From contig NZ_WHVW01000003.1 of NCBI RefSeq assembly GCF_009651005.1, positions 124,001 to 188,000 of the forward strand: a stretch of 64,000 nucleotides of DNA, written 5' to 3'. Every line of letters begins with the position of its first letter. Within the stretch, counting starts at the first letter, position 1. This document shows, one piece after another, positions 17,620-26,326 of this stretch. This DNA is from Sporosarcina obsidiansis. GTDB lineage: Bacteria > Bacillota > Bacilli > Bacillales_A > Planococcaceae. A program made the translations under genes and the position numbers. The notes under the pieces were generated by a model. It searched no databases and was not told the origin of the DNA. It saw nothing but the letters and a program-made list of their open reading frames with translations.

Positions 17620-18938
17620 CAGCTTTAATTTTATTCGGATTGTTTTTCATTTTAGTCATGCTTCGAATGCCGATTGCTGTGGCGCTTGCGATCTCGTCCA
17701 TAGTGGTGCTTTTTACAGGAAGCGGTCTGTTCGGCTTGGAATTGGTAGCAGATATCATGTACACGAGTGTGGCAAAATTTACGTTGCTCGCGATTCCGTT
17801 TTTCATCTTGGCGGGAGTCATTATGGAGCATGCGGGAATTTCGAAACGTTTGATCGATTTTGCGCAAGCTTTGGTTGGTCACAGGAAAAGTGGAATTATC
17901 TTTGTGACAGTTATGACAGCGATCTTTTTTGCGGCTATTTCAGGTTCTGGCCCTGCAACCGTGGCAGCAATTGGTGGTATTTTGATCCCGGGTATGGTGA
18001 AGAACGGATATAAGAATGAAACCGCAGCGGGCTTGGTGGCGAGTTCAGGTGCAATTGGAATTATCATACCGCCTAGTATTGCGTTTATCGTCTTCGCGGT
18101 TGTAGCGGGTGACCAGATTCCGGTTTCAATTGGACGGATGTTCATGGCGGGTGTAATCCCAGGACTGTTATTAGGTGTTGGTTTCATTCTAGCTGCGATG
18201 TTTGTCAGACGCCGGCAGGAAAAGCGTGAAGGTCCAGTGGCGGCTCAGCAGAAAACTGAACCGGCGACGGGTAAGGAACGTTTCCAAGCGTTTATCAGTG
18301 CAATATGGGGATTGTTAATTCCGGTCATTATTTTGGGCGGAATTTACGGTGGATTTTTCACACCGACAGAAGCAGCGGTGGTCGCAGTATTTTACAGCTT
18401 GTTCATTGGCTTTTTCATTCATCGGGAATTAACGCTCAAAAAACTGTACGATATTTTGGTGGGGGCTAGTATTCAGACGGCTGTTGTCATGTTTATCGTA
18501 AGTGCTGCAAGTGTTTATGCGTATATCATTACGACAGAACAAATTGCATCCCAGGTGTCTGATGTGATGCTGAGTATTTCAGACAATAAAATTATAATTC
18601 TACTGCTGATCAATATTATCTTATTGATCGCGGGGATGTTTATCGATGCGATTTCCGCATATTACATCTTCATTCCGATTTTATTGCCAATTATACTGAT
18701 GTTTGATGTAGATCCAACAGTATTTGGTGTGTTCATGACCGTCAACTTGGCGATCGGACTTTTTACACCTCCAGTAGGACTCAATTTATTTGTGGCAGCC
18801 GGGATATCGAACACATCCATTGGACAAATATCGAGAGGGGTCTTTCCTTTCGTTGTCTCTTCCGTTATTATCCTGCTACTCATTACGTACATTCCGCAAA
18901 TATCCACATTTTTACCGGACCTATTAAATATAAAATAG
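17616..18938 (+). CDS. TRAP transporter large permease (DctM family)
   Basis: 440 residues, twelve or so hydrophobic segments. Typical DctM features: AAISGSGPATVAAIGGILIPGM and GIIIPPSIAFIVFAV in the N half, TEAAVVAVFYS mid-way, and FTPPVGLNLFVAAGIS near residue 385. It carries the carboxylate substrate together with the small subunit. Coupled to dctQ through ATGA. Fifteen bases separate it from the SDR gene, which places the transporter and the CoA-pathway genes in one operon. Confidence 0.94.
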   Translation: MTALILFGLFFILVMLRMPIAVALAISSIVVLFTGSGLFGLELVADIMYTSVAKFTLLAIPFFILAGVIMEHAGISKRLIDFAQALVGHRKSGIIFVTVMTAIFFAAISGSGPATVAAIGGILIPGMVKNGYKNETAAGLVASSGAIGIIIPPSIAFIVFAVVAGDQIPVSIGRMFMAGVIPGLLLGVGFILAAMFVRRRQEKREGPVAAQQKTEPATGKERFQAFISAIWGLLIPVIILGGIYGGFFTPTEAAVVAVFYSLFIGFFIHRELTLKKLYDILVGASIQTAVVMFIVSAASVYAYIITTEQIASQVSDVMLSISDNKIIILLLINIILLIAGMFIDAISAYYIFIPILLPIILMFDVDPTVFGVFMTVNLAIGLFTPPVGLNLFVAAGISNTSIGQISRGVFPFVVSSVIILLLITYIPQISTFLPDLLNIK

Positions 18939-18958
18939 ATACACGAGGAGGGGTGCTT

Positions 18959-19717
18959 GTGAAGCTGAAAGGACAGACTGCAATCGTCACAGGGGCAGCC
19001 AGTGGTATTGGTGCCCAGACGGCCCTCCTTCTCTCACAAGAAGGAGCCAATGTTGTCTTGGTGGATTTGAACAGCTGCAGTAAAACTCTAACAGCTATTC
19101 AAGAAGCCCGAACGGACGCGGTCTTTTTGGAGTGCTTGGGAGATATCCGCGATCCGGAGTTTGTTAAAGCTGCCATTGCACGAGCTTCCGATACATTCGG
19201 TGAACTGCATATTTTAGTCAATAATGCTGGAACTTGTGGCAGGCTTGGACTCGATACGATGACGTTGGATATGTGGGATCGTGATATGGATACCAATGCG
19301 AAAGCTACGTTTTTATTCATTCAATCGGTCGTCTACCCGCATATGGTTGAGCAGAAGTATGGTCGCATTATTAATATCAGCTCTGTTTCAGGACTTAATG
19401 GTGGTGTAATTTCAGGTGGGACGAAAGATGGGAGATCGGGTCCAGCCTATGCTGCTTCAAAAGGTGCTATGATCGCGCTGACCAAGTGGGTGGCAAAGGA
19501 ACTGGGTGAGTATGGTATTACATGTAATTCGGTAGCACCTGGAGCAACTGAAAGTGCAATTACCGCGGGAGTAGAGTATGATGTCAGCGATCAAGCGATC
19601 AAACGCATAGGTATTCCTGCAGATATCGCGGAAGCTGTTCTGTATTTTGCATCACCAGAATCTGGCTACACAACAGGACAAATTCTGAAAGTAGATGGGG
19701 GTTACAGCTTTGGATAA
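18959..19717 (+). CDS. Short-chain dehydrogenase/reductase
   Basis: 252-residue classical SDR, probably NAD(P)-dependent oxidation of an alcohol group on the pathway substrate. Seen: TGAASGIG cofactor motif near residue 11, DL after the second strand (fits NAD), NNAG near 90, catalytic Ser in NISSVSG, and YAASKGA with the Tyr-Lys pair, then GATESAIT. Start GTG 18959 lies seven bases after GAGGAGGGG. The C-terminal DGGYSFG is typical of 3-oxoacyl reductase-like members. Overlaps the next coding region. In this operon oxidation of a hydroxyacyl-CoA is a reasonable role. Confidence 0.92.
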   Translation: MKLKGQTAIVTGAASGIGAQTALLLSQEGANVVLVDLNSCSKTLTAIQEARTDAVFLECLGDIRDPEFVKAAIARASDTFGELHILVNNAGTCGRLGLDTMTLDMWDRDMDTNAKATFLFIQSVVYPHMVEQKYGRIINISSVSGLNGGVISGGTKDGRSGPAYAASKGAMIALTKWVAKELGEYGITCNSVAPGATESAITAGVEYDVSDQAIKRIGIPADIAEAVLYFASPESGYTTGQILKVDGGYSFG

Positions 19718-20183
19718 TCGTATTCAAGCGGTGTATGACAGCCAAACCAATCGAATCATCGGTCGTTTGAAGAAAGATATAGATTTATTCGAAGGCATTA
19801 TAAAAGTGTGCAATGAATATGGTATCGAGGCGGCTCAGTTTCAATGTATGGGGTCCCTCGCACATGCTACGTTTGTACAATTGAATCAAAAAGAAGATCA
19901 AAGCTTGGAGTATTCGAATCGAGTGGTTACGGATACGCCTGTCGAATTGCTGACGGGTACAGGATTTGTTGGATATAGTGCAGAAGGAGAGCTAGAGGTT
20001 CATTTTCACGGATTATTCGTTGATTGTCATAAGAATATTAATGGCGGTCATTTCATAGGAGGCGAGAATCCGATTGCGATTACGGTTGAATTTATTGTGT
20101 TTCCATTACTAGATGTGGACATGCAACGTCGACCGGATGAAATATCGGGAATTCCTGTGTTCCATTTTTTAGAGAAGGAGTGA
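19710..20183 (+). CDS. PPC/DUF296 domain protein
   Basis: 157 residues, one PPC (PD1-like, DUF296) domain. The family's histidine pattern is present: VHFHGLFVDCHKNINGGHF. Prokaryotic members form trimers and may bind metal; some are labelled DNA-binding by analogy with plant AHL proteins, without firm evidence. TTG 19710, eight bases after GGGGG, is favoured as the start and overlaps the SDR stop by eight bases. Its place inside a catabolic operon, between SDR and CoA ligase, suggests an enzymatic or sensory role in this pathway. Confidence 0.82.
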   Translation: MDNRIQAVYDSQTNRIIGRLKKDIDLFEGIIKVCNEYGIEAAQFQCMGSLAHATFVQLNQKEDQSLEYSNRVVTDTPVELLTGTGFVGYSAEGELEVHFHGLFVDCHKNINGGHFIGGENPIAITVEFIVFPLLDVDMQRRPDEISGIPVFHFLEKE

Positions 20184-20189
20184 GCAAAT

Positions 20190-21671
20190 TTGGAGACAAT
20201 CGGAAAACTAGCAATGAAATCGGCAGCTGCGTATCCGAATAAAGTGGCGGTGAAGGACGAACAGAGGTCGTTTACGTATCAAGAAATGATGGATCGAGCA
20301 TTAGCGCTTACTGCATATTTCAAGAAGATTGGATTAGAAAAAGGAGATCGTTTCGGAATTTTAATGTCGAATCGATTGGAACATATTGAGCTAGACGTAG
20401 CGGCAGCTATTTCGGGCGTTATCAAGGTACCGCTAAATTACAGGCTTCATCCGAAAGAACATGCGTATATGCTGGAAGATGCCGATGTGAAACTGATCAT
20501 TGGAGAAGAGCAGTTAATTCAACCAATCGATATCAATTTGGAAGCGCTTCCAATTGGGGAGGCATACGAAAAGGCGATTGACAGCTGTCAAGGTGCCCAC
20601 TCGATTGCTGAAATCGATGAAGATGATGTGTTTGCGATCATGTACACGTCGGGCACAACAGGCAATCCGAAAGGCGTTATGTTGAGTCATCGCAATATCA
20701 TTTCGGGTGCATTGTCGCTCGCGCTTGCGTGTGAAACGGATTATGACGATGTGATCGGTCACGTTGCTCCATTGACACACGGCAGTAATTTCTTATCACA
20801 TGTTGCATGGCTATATGGCCTTACGCAAGTGGTGTTCAGTAAGTTTGAACCGGAAGAGTTTGTCCTCGATTTGAAAAGAGAAAATGTTACGGCCATCTTT
20901 TTGGTGCCAACAATGGTCAATTTGATGATCCAACATCCAAAATTTGATCCGAAGAATCTATCTACACTGAAGACAATCAATATGGCAGGATCTGCAATTG
21001 CGGCCAGTAAGCTTGAGCAAGCGCTCGCTCTGACAGGACCAATTTTCGCGCAGACATTCGGACAGGTCGAAGCACCGATGTGCATTACGATGATGCCGAA
21101 GCGGGAACTTGGCGATCACTTGGAATCATGTGGTCGTACGGGCCCGTTTGTAGATGTGAAAATTGTCGATGATCAAGGGACGGAACTGCCTGCAGGAGAA
21201 GTCGGGGAAATTGTCTGCAAAGGCTCTCTCGTTATGAAAGGCTATTGGAACAATGAAAAAGCGACGAATGAAACGTTAATTGATGGCTGGCTGCAAACAG
21301 GGGATCTCGGTTGGAAAAGTGAAGAGGGCTACGTTCATATCGTTGATCGGAAAAAAGACGTCATCATTTCAGGTGGAGTGAATATCTACCCGAGAGAAGT
21401 TGAAGAAGTTCTGAACAAGCATGCTGGTGTAAAAGAAACTTGTGTCATTGGTGTTCCCGATGAAAAGTGGGGAGAGAATGTAATTGCCTATGTAGTCCCG
21501 AACGGAACGGTAGCTGTAACCAATGAAGAGTTGATTCAACTATGCCTAGATCATATGGCCAGCTTCAAAAAGCCAAAAGAAATCCACATTGTAAACGAAT
21601 TACCGAAAAGCTCCTACGGTAAAATTTTGAAGCGTGAATTGCGCAATCAGCATGAGGAGGTACAGTCGTGA
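20190..21671 (+). CDS. AMP-dependent acyl-CoA synthetase
   Basis: 493 residues, ANL superfamily. ATP plus a carboxylic acid plus CoA gives acyl-CoA. Motifs: P-loop-like MYTSGTTGNPKGVMLSH near residue 152, QTFGQVEAP near 290, GWLQTGDLG near 370, VDRKKDVIISGGVNIYPREV near 385, and the catalytic lysine in KSSYGKILKRELR. TTG start at 20190 with AAGGAGTGAG upstream. The stop overlaps the thiolase start by four bases. It likely activates the acid imported by the TRAP system. Chain type (fatty, aromatic, hydroxy) is not clear. Confidence 0.93.
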   Translation: METIGKLAMKSAAAYPNKVAVKDEQRSFTYQEMMDRALALTAYFKKIGLEKGDRFGILMSNRLEHIELDVAAAISGVIKVPLNYRLHPKEHAYMLEDADVKLIIGEEQLIQPIDINLEALPIGEAYEKAIDSCQGAHSIAEIDEDDVFAIMYTSGTTGNPKGVMLSHRNIISGALSLALACETDYDDVIGHVAPLTHGSNFLSHVAWLYGLTQVVFSKFEPEEFVLDLKRENVTAIFLVPTMVNLMIQHPKFDPKNLSTLKTINMAGSAIAASKLEQALALTGPIFAQTFGQVEAPMCITMMPKRELGDHLESCGRTGPFVDVKIVDDQGTELPAGEVGEIVCKGSLVMKGYWNNEKATNETLIDGWLQTGDLGWKSEEGYVHIVDRKKDVIISGGVNIYPREVEEVLNKHAGVKETCVIGVPDEKWGENVIAYVVPNGTVAVTNEELIQLCLDHMASFKKPKEIHIVNELPKSSYGKILKRELRNQHEEVQS

Positions 21672-22801
21672 CGAATGTATATATAAAAGGAATCGGTATG
21701 ACGAAGTTCGGGAAGTTTGTCGACAAGTCCATGAAAGAACTGCTTCTGGAAGCTTCCATTCAAGCATTGGAAGACGCGGGGAATCCAAAAGTCGATGCGG
21801 TATTCGTCGGGAATTTTATGGGCGGTTCGATCTCCAATCAGGAAATTCTCGGTGCCATTGTTGCCAATGAACTTGGACTGGGCTATATTCCCACGGCTAA
21901 AGTTGAAGGCGCATGTGCATCAGGAGGCATCGCGTTGCGTCAAGGAATCATGGGCATTCTGAGCGGAGAATATGACACGGTATTGGTGGCAGGTGTGGAA
22001 AAGATGAAACATGCCTCTACAGCAGATGTGACGCAAGCGATTAATGCAGCGATGGATACGGTTTCCAATGAAAAGCAGGCCGGCCTGACCTTTCCGGGCT
22101 TTTTCGGAGTGCTTGCGAATCGTTATTTTCATGAGACCGACGCAACGAAAGAGCATTTGGCGATGGTCGCATTGAAAAATCGTGAAAATGCTTTGAATAA
22201 CCCGTTGGCACAGTTCCAGAAGCCGACGACCATGGAAGAGATCATGGGAGCACGGATCATTACGTCGCCACTAGGCCTGTTTGACTGTTCACCTACATCT
22301 GATGGAGCAGCTGCTTTGATTATTACCCGAGAAAAAGGGGATATCCATATCCGATCATCTGCACAAAGTTCAGGTCCAACGCAAATGCAAGATGCGGATG
22401 ATCTGTTGTCGCTTCCAGCTGTTCGGGAATCTGGTCGCTTGGCGTATGAAAAAGCGGGAGTGGGCCCGGATGATATTGATGTAATAGAGATTCATGACTG
22501 TTTCTCAATGACGGAAATGCTCGCGATTGAGGAGTTAGGATTTTTTAATAAACGAGAAGGCTGGCTCGCGGTGGAACAAGGACGAACGAAGGCGACGGGT
22601 GATAAGCCAGTGAACACAAGCGGGGGATTGCTGTCACGCGGACATCCAATCGGTGCAACAGGAATAGCTCAAATTTATCAGCTCGTTCAGCAACTTCGTG
22701 GAACAGCCCCAAATCAAGTTGAAGGCGCACGACTCGCATTGGCGCAAAACTTAGGCGGAACGGGCTCGTACTCTACCGTCCATATTTTAGAAAGGTTGTG
22801 A
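21668..22801 (+). CDS. SCP2-type thiolase
   Basis: 377 residues. Thiolase fold with the nucleophilic cysteine in VEGACASGG near residue 85, the SCP2-type HDCF motif (IEIHDCFSMTEML) and the histidine in LLSRGHPIGATG near 320. The C-terminal CxG cysteine of biosynthetic thiolases is replaced (NLGGTGSYS), as in SCP2/Ltp-like enzymes. GTG start with AGGAGGTACAGTC. Followed after four bases by a DUF35 OB-fold gene; such pairs form complexes that cleave 3-oxoacyl- or 3-hydroxyacyl-CoA. Here cleavage of the activated substrate is inferred. Confidence 0.92.
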   Translation: MTNVYIKGIGMTKFGKFVDKSMKELLLEASIQALEDAGNPKVDAVFVGNFMGGSISNQEILGAIVANELGLGYIPTAKVEGACASGGIALRQGIMGILSGEYDTVLVAGVEKMKHASTADVTQAINAAMDTVSNEKQAGLTFPGFFGVLANRYFHETDATKEHLAMVALKNRENALNNPLAQFQKPTTMEEIMGARIITSPLGLFDCSPTSDGAAALIITREKGDIHIRSSAQSSGPTQMQDADDLLSLPAVRESGRLAYEKAGVGPDDIDVIEIHDCFSMTEMLAIEELGFFNKREGWLAVEQGRTKATGDKPVNTSGGLLSRGHPIGATGIAQIYQLVQQLRGTAPNQVEGARLALAQNLGGTGSYSTVHILERL

Positions 22802-22805
22802 AGAG

Positions 22806-23111
22806 ATGAAAGTCTATCAATGCGATAGTTGTGAATATGCCAGTGTCTCAAACAAGTATAGATGTCCGAGCTGTGGAACAGGCCAGCTACACGAGCAGGA
22901 AGTTTCTTCAAAAGGAAGTGTCTATAGCTACACTGACATTCATATCGCACCTGCAGAATTTGCTCATCTTGCGCCTTATATAGTTGCGCTCATTCAGTTG
23001 GATGATGCGCGTGCGAAAGTAACCGTGCGAATGAATGCGGAAGTATCGATTGGCGATATAGTTGAATTAGATCATGTGGAGAATGGTGCTTATGTTTATC
23101 GGAAGTGTTAG
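22806..23111 (+). CDS. DUF35 zinc-ribbon/OB-fold protein, thiolase partner
   Basis: 101 residues. The N-terminal rubredoxin-like zinc ribbon has four cysteines (CDSCEYASVSNKYRCPSCG), followed by an OB fold (KGSVYSYTDIHIAP, YIVALIQLDDARAKVTVRM). This DUF35 family typically forms an obligate complex with SCP2-type thiolases or aldolases, contributing to the CoA-substrate channel. It is four bases behind the thiolase and closes the operon, which ends at a terminator at 23213-23253. Confidence 0.93.
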   Translation: MKVYQCDSCEYASVSNKYRCPSCGTGQLHEQEVSSKGSVYSYTDIHIAPAEFAHLAPYIVALIQLDDARAKVTVRMNAEVSIGDIVELDHVENGAYVYRKC

Positions 23112-23131
23112 GATGGTTAGTTTGTCCGTGC

Positions 23132-23191
23132 GCTCATAAATGCGTGTAAGTGATCATAAACCTAAGCACGCGCTTATACGAAAGCCTTTAA
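23132..23191. repeat. Degenerate 20-bp repeat array, three units (GATCATAAA family)
   Basis: Units begin at 23132 (GCTCATAAAT), 23152 (GATCATAAAC) and 23172 (GCTTATACGA), exactly 20 bases apart, with variable spacers. A weaker unit may precede at 23112. A similar array with the same period lies at 55312-55391. It directly follows the stop codon of the DUF35 gene. Confidence 0.55.
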
Positions 23192-23212
23192 GTTTCTACA
23201 AGATGTTAACGG

Positions 23213-23253
23213 CTTGTACTAGACATGATATACTCGTGCCTAGTACAAGTTTT
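23213..23253 (+). terminator. Terminator of the TRAP/CoA operon
   Basis: CTTGTACTAG (23213-23222) pairs perfectly with CTAGTACAAG (23240-23249), followed by T4. Confidence 0.75.
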
Positions 23254-23274
23254 GCTTATTAGGGAGAGTTGTGT

Positions 23275-24237
23275 GTGAAAACAATACAGACCATTTCAAA
23301 AATCATCTCCAAATATTTGCCGATCTGGATTGTGCTATTATCGATTATTGCCTACGCTATCCCAGATGCGTTTATTTCAATCCGTCAGCTAACAGGCTTT
23401 GGATTAGGAACGATCTTCTTTCTAATGGGATTATCGCTGTCGTGGGAAAAATTGCTGGAAGTCATCAAAAATCCTAAGTACGCGCTACTTGGCGTCTTGC
23501 TGAAATGGACGATCATGGTGGGCGTTTCCATTGGAATTGCGTATCTGTTTTTTAGCGATCAAGCTGAAATTGCGACAGGTATTATTTTGTCGGGAACTGT
23601 ACCAAGTGGGACATCCGCGAATATTTATACATTTATCGCGGGAGGAGAAGTCGCACTCAGCATTACGATGGCGACATTGGATACATTTATTTCTCCTGTG
23701 CTAACACCTATGTTACTGCAAGTGTTCGCGGGACGTTTCATTCCAATTGAGTTTTGGCCATTATTCCTTAATATTATTTATATTGTTTTCTTGCCTTTAT
23801 TAGCAGGCTTATTTGTGCAGTGGAAGTGGCGACGACAAGTAGAAACAGTAAAGCCATATACCCCAGTTTTGTCGCAGCTTGCGTTGTTCCTCGTGATCTT
23901 ATCTGTTATTTCCAATGCACAGCAGGCTCTTTCTGAAAATTTATCAGTGCTACCACTCGTCTTTGTGGCAGTCACACTGCAAGTTTGCATTCCGATGTTG
24001 TCAGGCTATTTCATTGCCAGATGGATGGGCGTGCCCGAGCGTAATGCGCGCGCGATTTTATTTCATACAGGAATTTGTAACTCCGCGTTAGCTGCGACAC
24101 TTGCGATGGAACATTTTGGTTCCCTTGCTGCTGTACCGGCAGTCGCTAATATGGTGATGAATTTGACGATCGGTGCGTTGATGGCGAGTTTGTTTGAGAA
24201 TAAGTTTCGGATGGAGGAAGAGGAAGTGAAGATATGA
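23275..24237 (+). CDS. Bile acid:sodium symporter (BASS) family transporter
   Basis: 320-residue membrane protein with about nine to ten helices. BASS features: GLGTIFFLMGLSLSWEKL, LSGTVPSGTSANIYTFIAGG with the conserved SGTSANI-type Na+ site, and HTGICNSALAATLAMEHFG in the second half. B. subtilis YocS and ketopantoate carriers belong here; the substrate is probably an organic anion. GTG 23275 is preferred, six bases after GGGAGAG; the TTG at 23269 is too close. It lies after the operon terminator, so it is likely a separate unit, although transport of a related acid is possible. Confidence 0.87.
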   Translation: MKTIQTISKIISKYLPIWIVLLSIIAYAIPDAFISIRQLTGFGLGTIFFLMGLSLSWEKLLEVIKNPKYALLGVLLKWTIMVGVSIGIAYLFFSDQAEIATGIILSGTVPSGTSANIYTFIAGGEVALSITMATLDTFISPVLTPMLLQVFAGRFIPIEFWPLFLNIIYIVFLPLLAGLFVQWKWRRQVETVKPYTPVLSQLALFLVILSVISNAQQALSENLSVLPLVFVAVTLQVCIPMLSGYFIARWMGVPERNARAILFHTGICNSALAATLAMEHFGSLAAVPAVANMVMNLTIGALMASLFENKFRMEEEEVKI

Positions 24238-24272
24238 AAAAACACTCTCTTGTCATTAAAAGAGAGTGTTTT
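24237..24272 (+). terminator. Bidirectional terminator between BASS and nitroreductase genes
   Basis: AAAAAACACTCTCTT (24237-24251) pairs with AAGAGAGTGTTTT (24260-24272). T-runs on both strands. Confidence 0.85.
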
Positions 24273-24291
24273 CTTAGTCGGAGTGAGCGGA

Positions 24292-24438
24292 CGCGCGCGA
24301 AAGTGGACGTGGACCGCGCCAAACAGATAGAGCACCGAGCGTAAGTCTGGTCAAACCGAGCCAAAGGCGATAAGAACCGCGCCAAACTAGCCTCGCACCG
24401 ATCCAAACAGACAAACGAACGATCCAAAAGCGATTTCT
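24292..24438. repeat. 21-bp degenerate repeat array 1, seven units
   Basis: Units start at 24292, 24313, 24334, 24355, 24376, 24397 and 24418, exactly 21 bases apart. Cores include ACCGCGCCAAAC, ACCGAGCGTAAG, ACCGAGCCAAAG and ACCGATCCAAAC; the other ten bases vary. Total 147 bases. Lies between a terminator and the 3' end of the nitroreductase gene. The same core and unit count occur at 29569-29700 and 39314-39460. Confidence 0.8.
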
Positions 24439-24454
24439 GTCACTACAAAGTTTC

Positions 24455-25120
24455 TCAGATCCATTCCACCACATCATTCAATAAACGACGTGCTTTTGGA
24501 CGGGCAGGATCCTCTTTTCGATAGCCGAAAGCAACCAATACAGAAGGTGTAAATTCATCATTTCCGAGCAGACCTTCATTTGCGAGCAATTGTCCGAGTG
24601 CGACTGCATTGAATCCCTCCATAGGTGTGGAGTCGATGCCAATTAAAGCGGCAGCTGTCATCATGTTGCCGAGTGCAATATAGGTTTGCTTCATTGACCA
24701 ATCAACTAATGTCCGCTCATTGTCCAAAATTTGATTGAGCTCCTGAAAATTTTTGTAGTGTCCGGTAACTGTCTCGATGACTTCATCGGGCATTTGCTGA
24801 ATATCTTTCATTTGCCCGATCAAGTAGTCAGAGTCATAGCGTACGCCTTTATGAGCTAGTAAAATGACGAAATGGCTGGCAGTTCGTAGCTTTTCAACAG
24901 CGCCTGGACAATACGGCATCATTTTATCTCTCATGGAAGGGTCTTGCACGACAAGAAATTTCCAAGGTTCAGATCCAAGTGAGCTGGGTGATAGCCTCCC
25001 TGCTTCCAGTATGTATTGGAAATCTTCATCAGTAATCTTTTTTGTATCATCGTAAAGTTTTGTGGCATGTCTAAAGTGAAATGCCTCTAGCACTTGTTGC
25101 TTTATACGTTCTTTTTCCAA
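24455..25120 (-). CDS. Nitroreductase family NAD(P)H oxidoreductase
   Basis: 221-residue FMN enzyme of the NfsB-like group, expected to reduce nitro compounds or quinones with NAD(P)H as a homodimer. Seen: FRHATKLYDDTKKITDEDF, EAGRLSPSSLGSEPWKFLVV with the FMN-binding residues, MTAAALIGIDSTPMEGF and the C-terminal GYRKEDPARPKARR. Start TTG 25120 is eight bases after AAAGGAG; the longer frame to 25153 includes this site. Its end lies 17 bases from 21-bp array 1, which would form part of its 3' untranslated region. Confidence 0.92.
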   Translation of the reverse strand: MEKERIKQQVLEAFHFRHATKLYDDTKKITDEDFQYILEAGRLSPSSLGSEPWKFLVVQDPSMRDKMMPYCPGAVEKLRTASHFVILLAHKGVRYDSDYLIGQMKDIQQMPDEVIETVTGHYKNFQELNQILDNERTLVDWSMKQTYIALGNMMTAAALIGIDSTPMEGFNAVALGQLLANEGLLGNDEFTPSVLVAFGYRKEDPARPKARRLLNDVVEWI

Positions 25121-25236
25121 TAAAATCACTCCTTTGGTATGCTGCAGATCCAATCATGCACTTCTACTATTCTACGAATGATATAAAGGAAACTCAATTG
25201 ATTGGTCTGCATTCTGATAGTACGCCCATAGACAAA

Positions 25237-25275
25237 CAAAAAACCGATCAGAGAATAATTTCTCCAATCGGTTTT
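25237..25275 (-). terminator. Terminator of guaC
   Basis: AAACCGAT (25241-25248) pairs with ATCGGTTT (25267-25274), extended by GAGAA/TTCTC; T-run on the minus strand. Confidence 0.85.
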
Positions 25276-25281
25276 ATTGAA

Positions 25282-26265
25282 TCAAAATACTTTATCGCCA
25301 TTAAAAATCGAGTTCTTCACAATTACATAGTCCACATTGCGGATCGCATCCAGCTTTTTGCCGCCTGCATACGAAATAGCAGACTGCAGATCTTGTTCCA
25401 TCTCGATTAAAGTATCTTTTAACGGACCTTTATATTCCACAAACATCTTTTTACCTTCAACATTCTTCTTTTCACCTTTTTGGAACTCGGAAGCAGAACC
25501 GAAATACTCTTTATACTTCTGACCATCTTGTTCTACTGTTTGTCCTGGTGACTCTTCGTGACCTGCAAATAACGATCCGATCATGACCATGCTAGCACCG
25601 AAACGAACGGATTTAGCGATATCGCCATGTGTACGAATCCCTCCGTCTGCAATGATCGGTTTGGATGCGGCTTTTGCACATAAGCGAACGGCTGCTAATT
25701 GCCAGCCACCTGTACCGAATCCTGTTTTGATTTTCGTGATACATACTTTCCCTGGCCCAATGCCTACCTTCGTAGCATCGGCACCGGCATTTTCTAACTC
25801 ACGAACGGCTTCCGGTGTACCAACATTTCCGGCGATGACAAAGCTCATCGGCAAATGCTTTTTAATATGCTGAATCATTCGGATGACTTGGTTGGAATGA
25901 CCATGTGCGATATCGATTGTAATAAATTCAGGAACAAGCGCATCGACAGCAAGCTGTTCGATAAATCCATATTCCTCTTCTTTCACACCTACGCTAATAG
26001 AAGCAATTAAACCACGTGCGTGCATATCCTTAATGAAATCTACACGTTTTTCAGGGTTGAAGCGGTGCATTATATAGAAATAGCCTTCCTCTGCTAATTG
26101 AATGGCAATTTTCTCATCAATAATCGTCTGCATGTTAGCAGGTACGACAGGTAATCTAAATGTATGTCCGCCTAACATAACCGATGTATCACATTCTGAA
26201 CGGCTCTCGACTACACATTTTGCGGGAACTAGCTGTATATCTTCATAATCAAATACTGTATCCAT
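25282..26265 (-). CDS. guaC: GMP reductase
   Basis: 327 residues. NADPH-dependent conversion of GMP to IMP and ammonia in purine salvage. IMPDH/GMPR barrel with [48 protein letters not shown] holding the catalytic cysteine, and [20 protein letters not shown]. No CBS domains, which separates it from IMP dehydrogenase; the [19 protein letters not shown] segment fits the GuaC2 type of Bacillota. ATG 26265 lies after GAGGTGATTGTA and is favoured over the ATG at 26274. Monocistronic. Confidence 0.95.
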   Translation of the reverse strand: MDTVFDYEDIQLVPAKCVVESRSECDTSVMLGGHTFRLPVVPANMQTIIDEKIAIQLAEEGYFYIMHRFNPEKRVDFIKDMHARGLIASISVGVKEEEYGFIEQLAVDALVPEFITIDIAHGHSNQVIRMIQHIKKHLPMSFVIAGNVGTPEAVRELENAGADATKVGIGPGKVCITKIKTGFGTGGWQLAAVRLCAKAASKPIIADGGIRTHGDIAKSVRFGASMVMIGSLFAGHEESPGQTVEQDGQKYKEYFGSASEFQKGEKKNVEGKKMFVEYKGPLKDTLIEMEQDLQSAISYAGGKKLDAIRNVDYVIVKNSIFNGDKVF

Positions 26266-26326
26266 TACAATCACCTCTATAAACGAATGTTTTCATTTAA
26301 AATCATTGGATTGTTCGTCCTTTAGT

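Noticed and set aside
24146..24427. Minus-strand ORF of 93 residues with seven-residue repeats (LARxxxx)
   Set aside because: It is the translation of 21-bp array 1 plus the 3' end of the BASS gene; no ribosome-binding site, and the repeat is better explained as DNA periodicity.
24292..24438. CRISPR array
   Set aside because: Units are 21 bases with a degenerate core and no constant repeat of 23-40 bases; no cas genes in the window.
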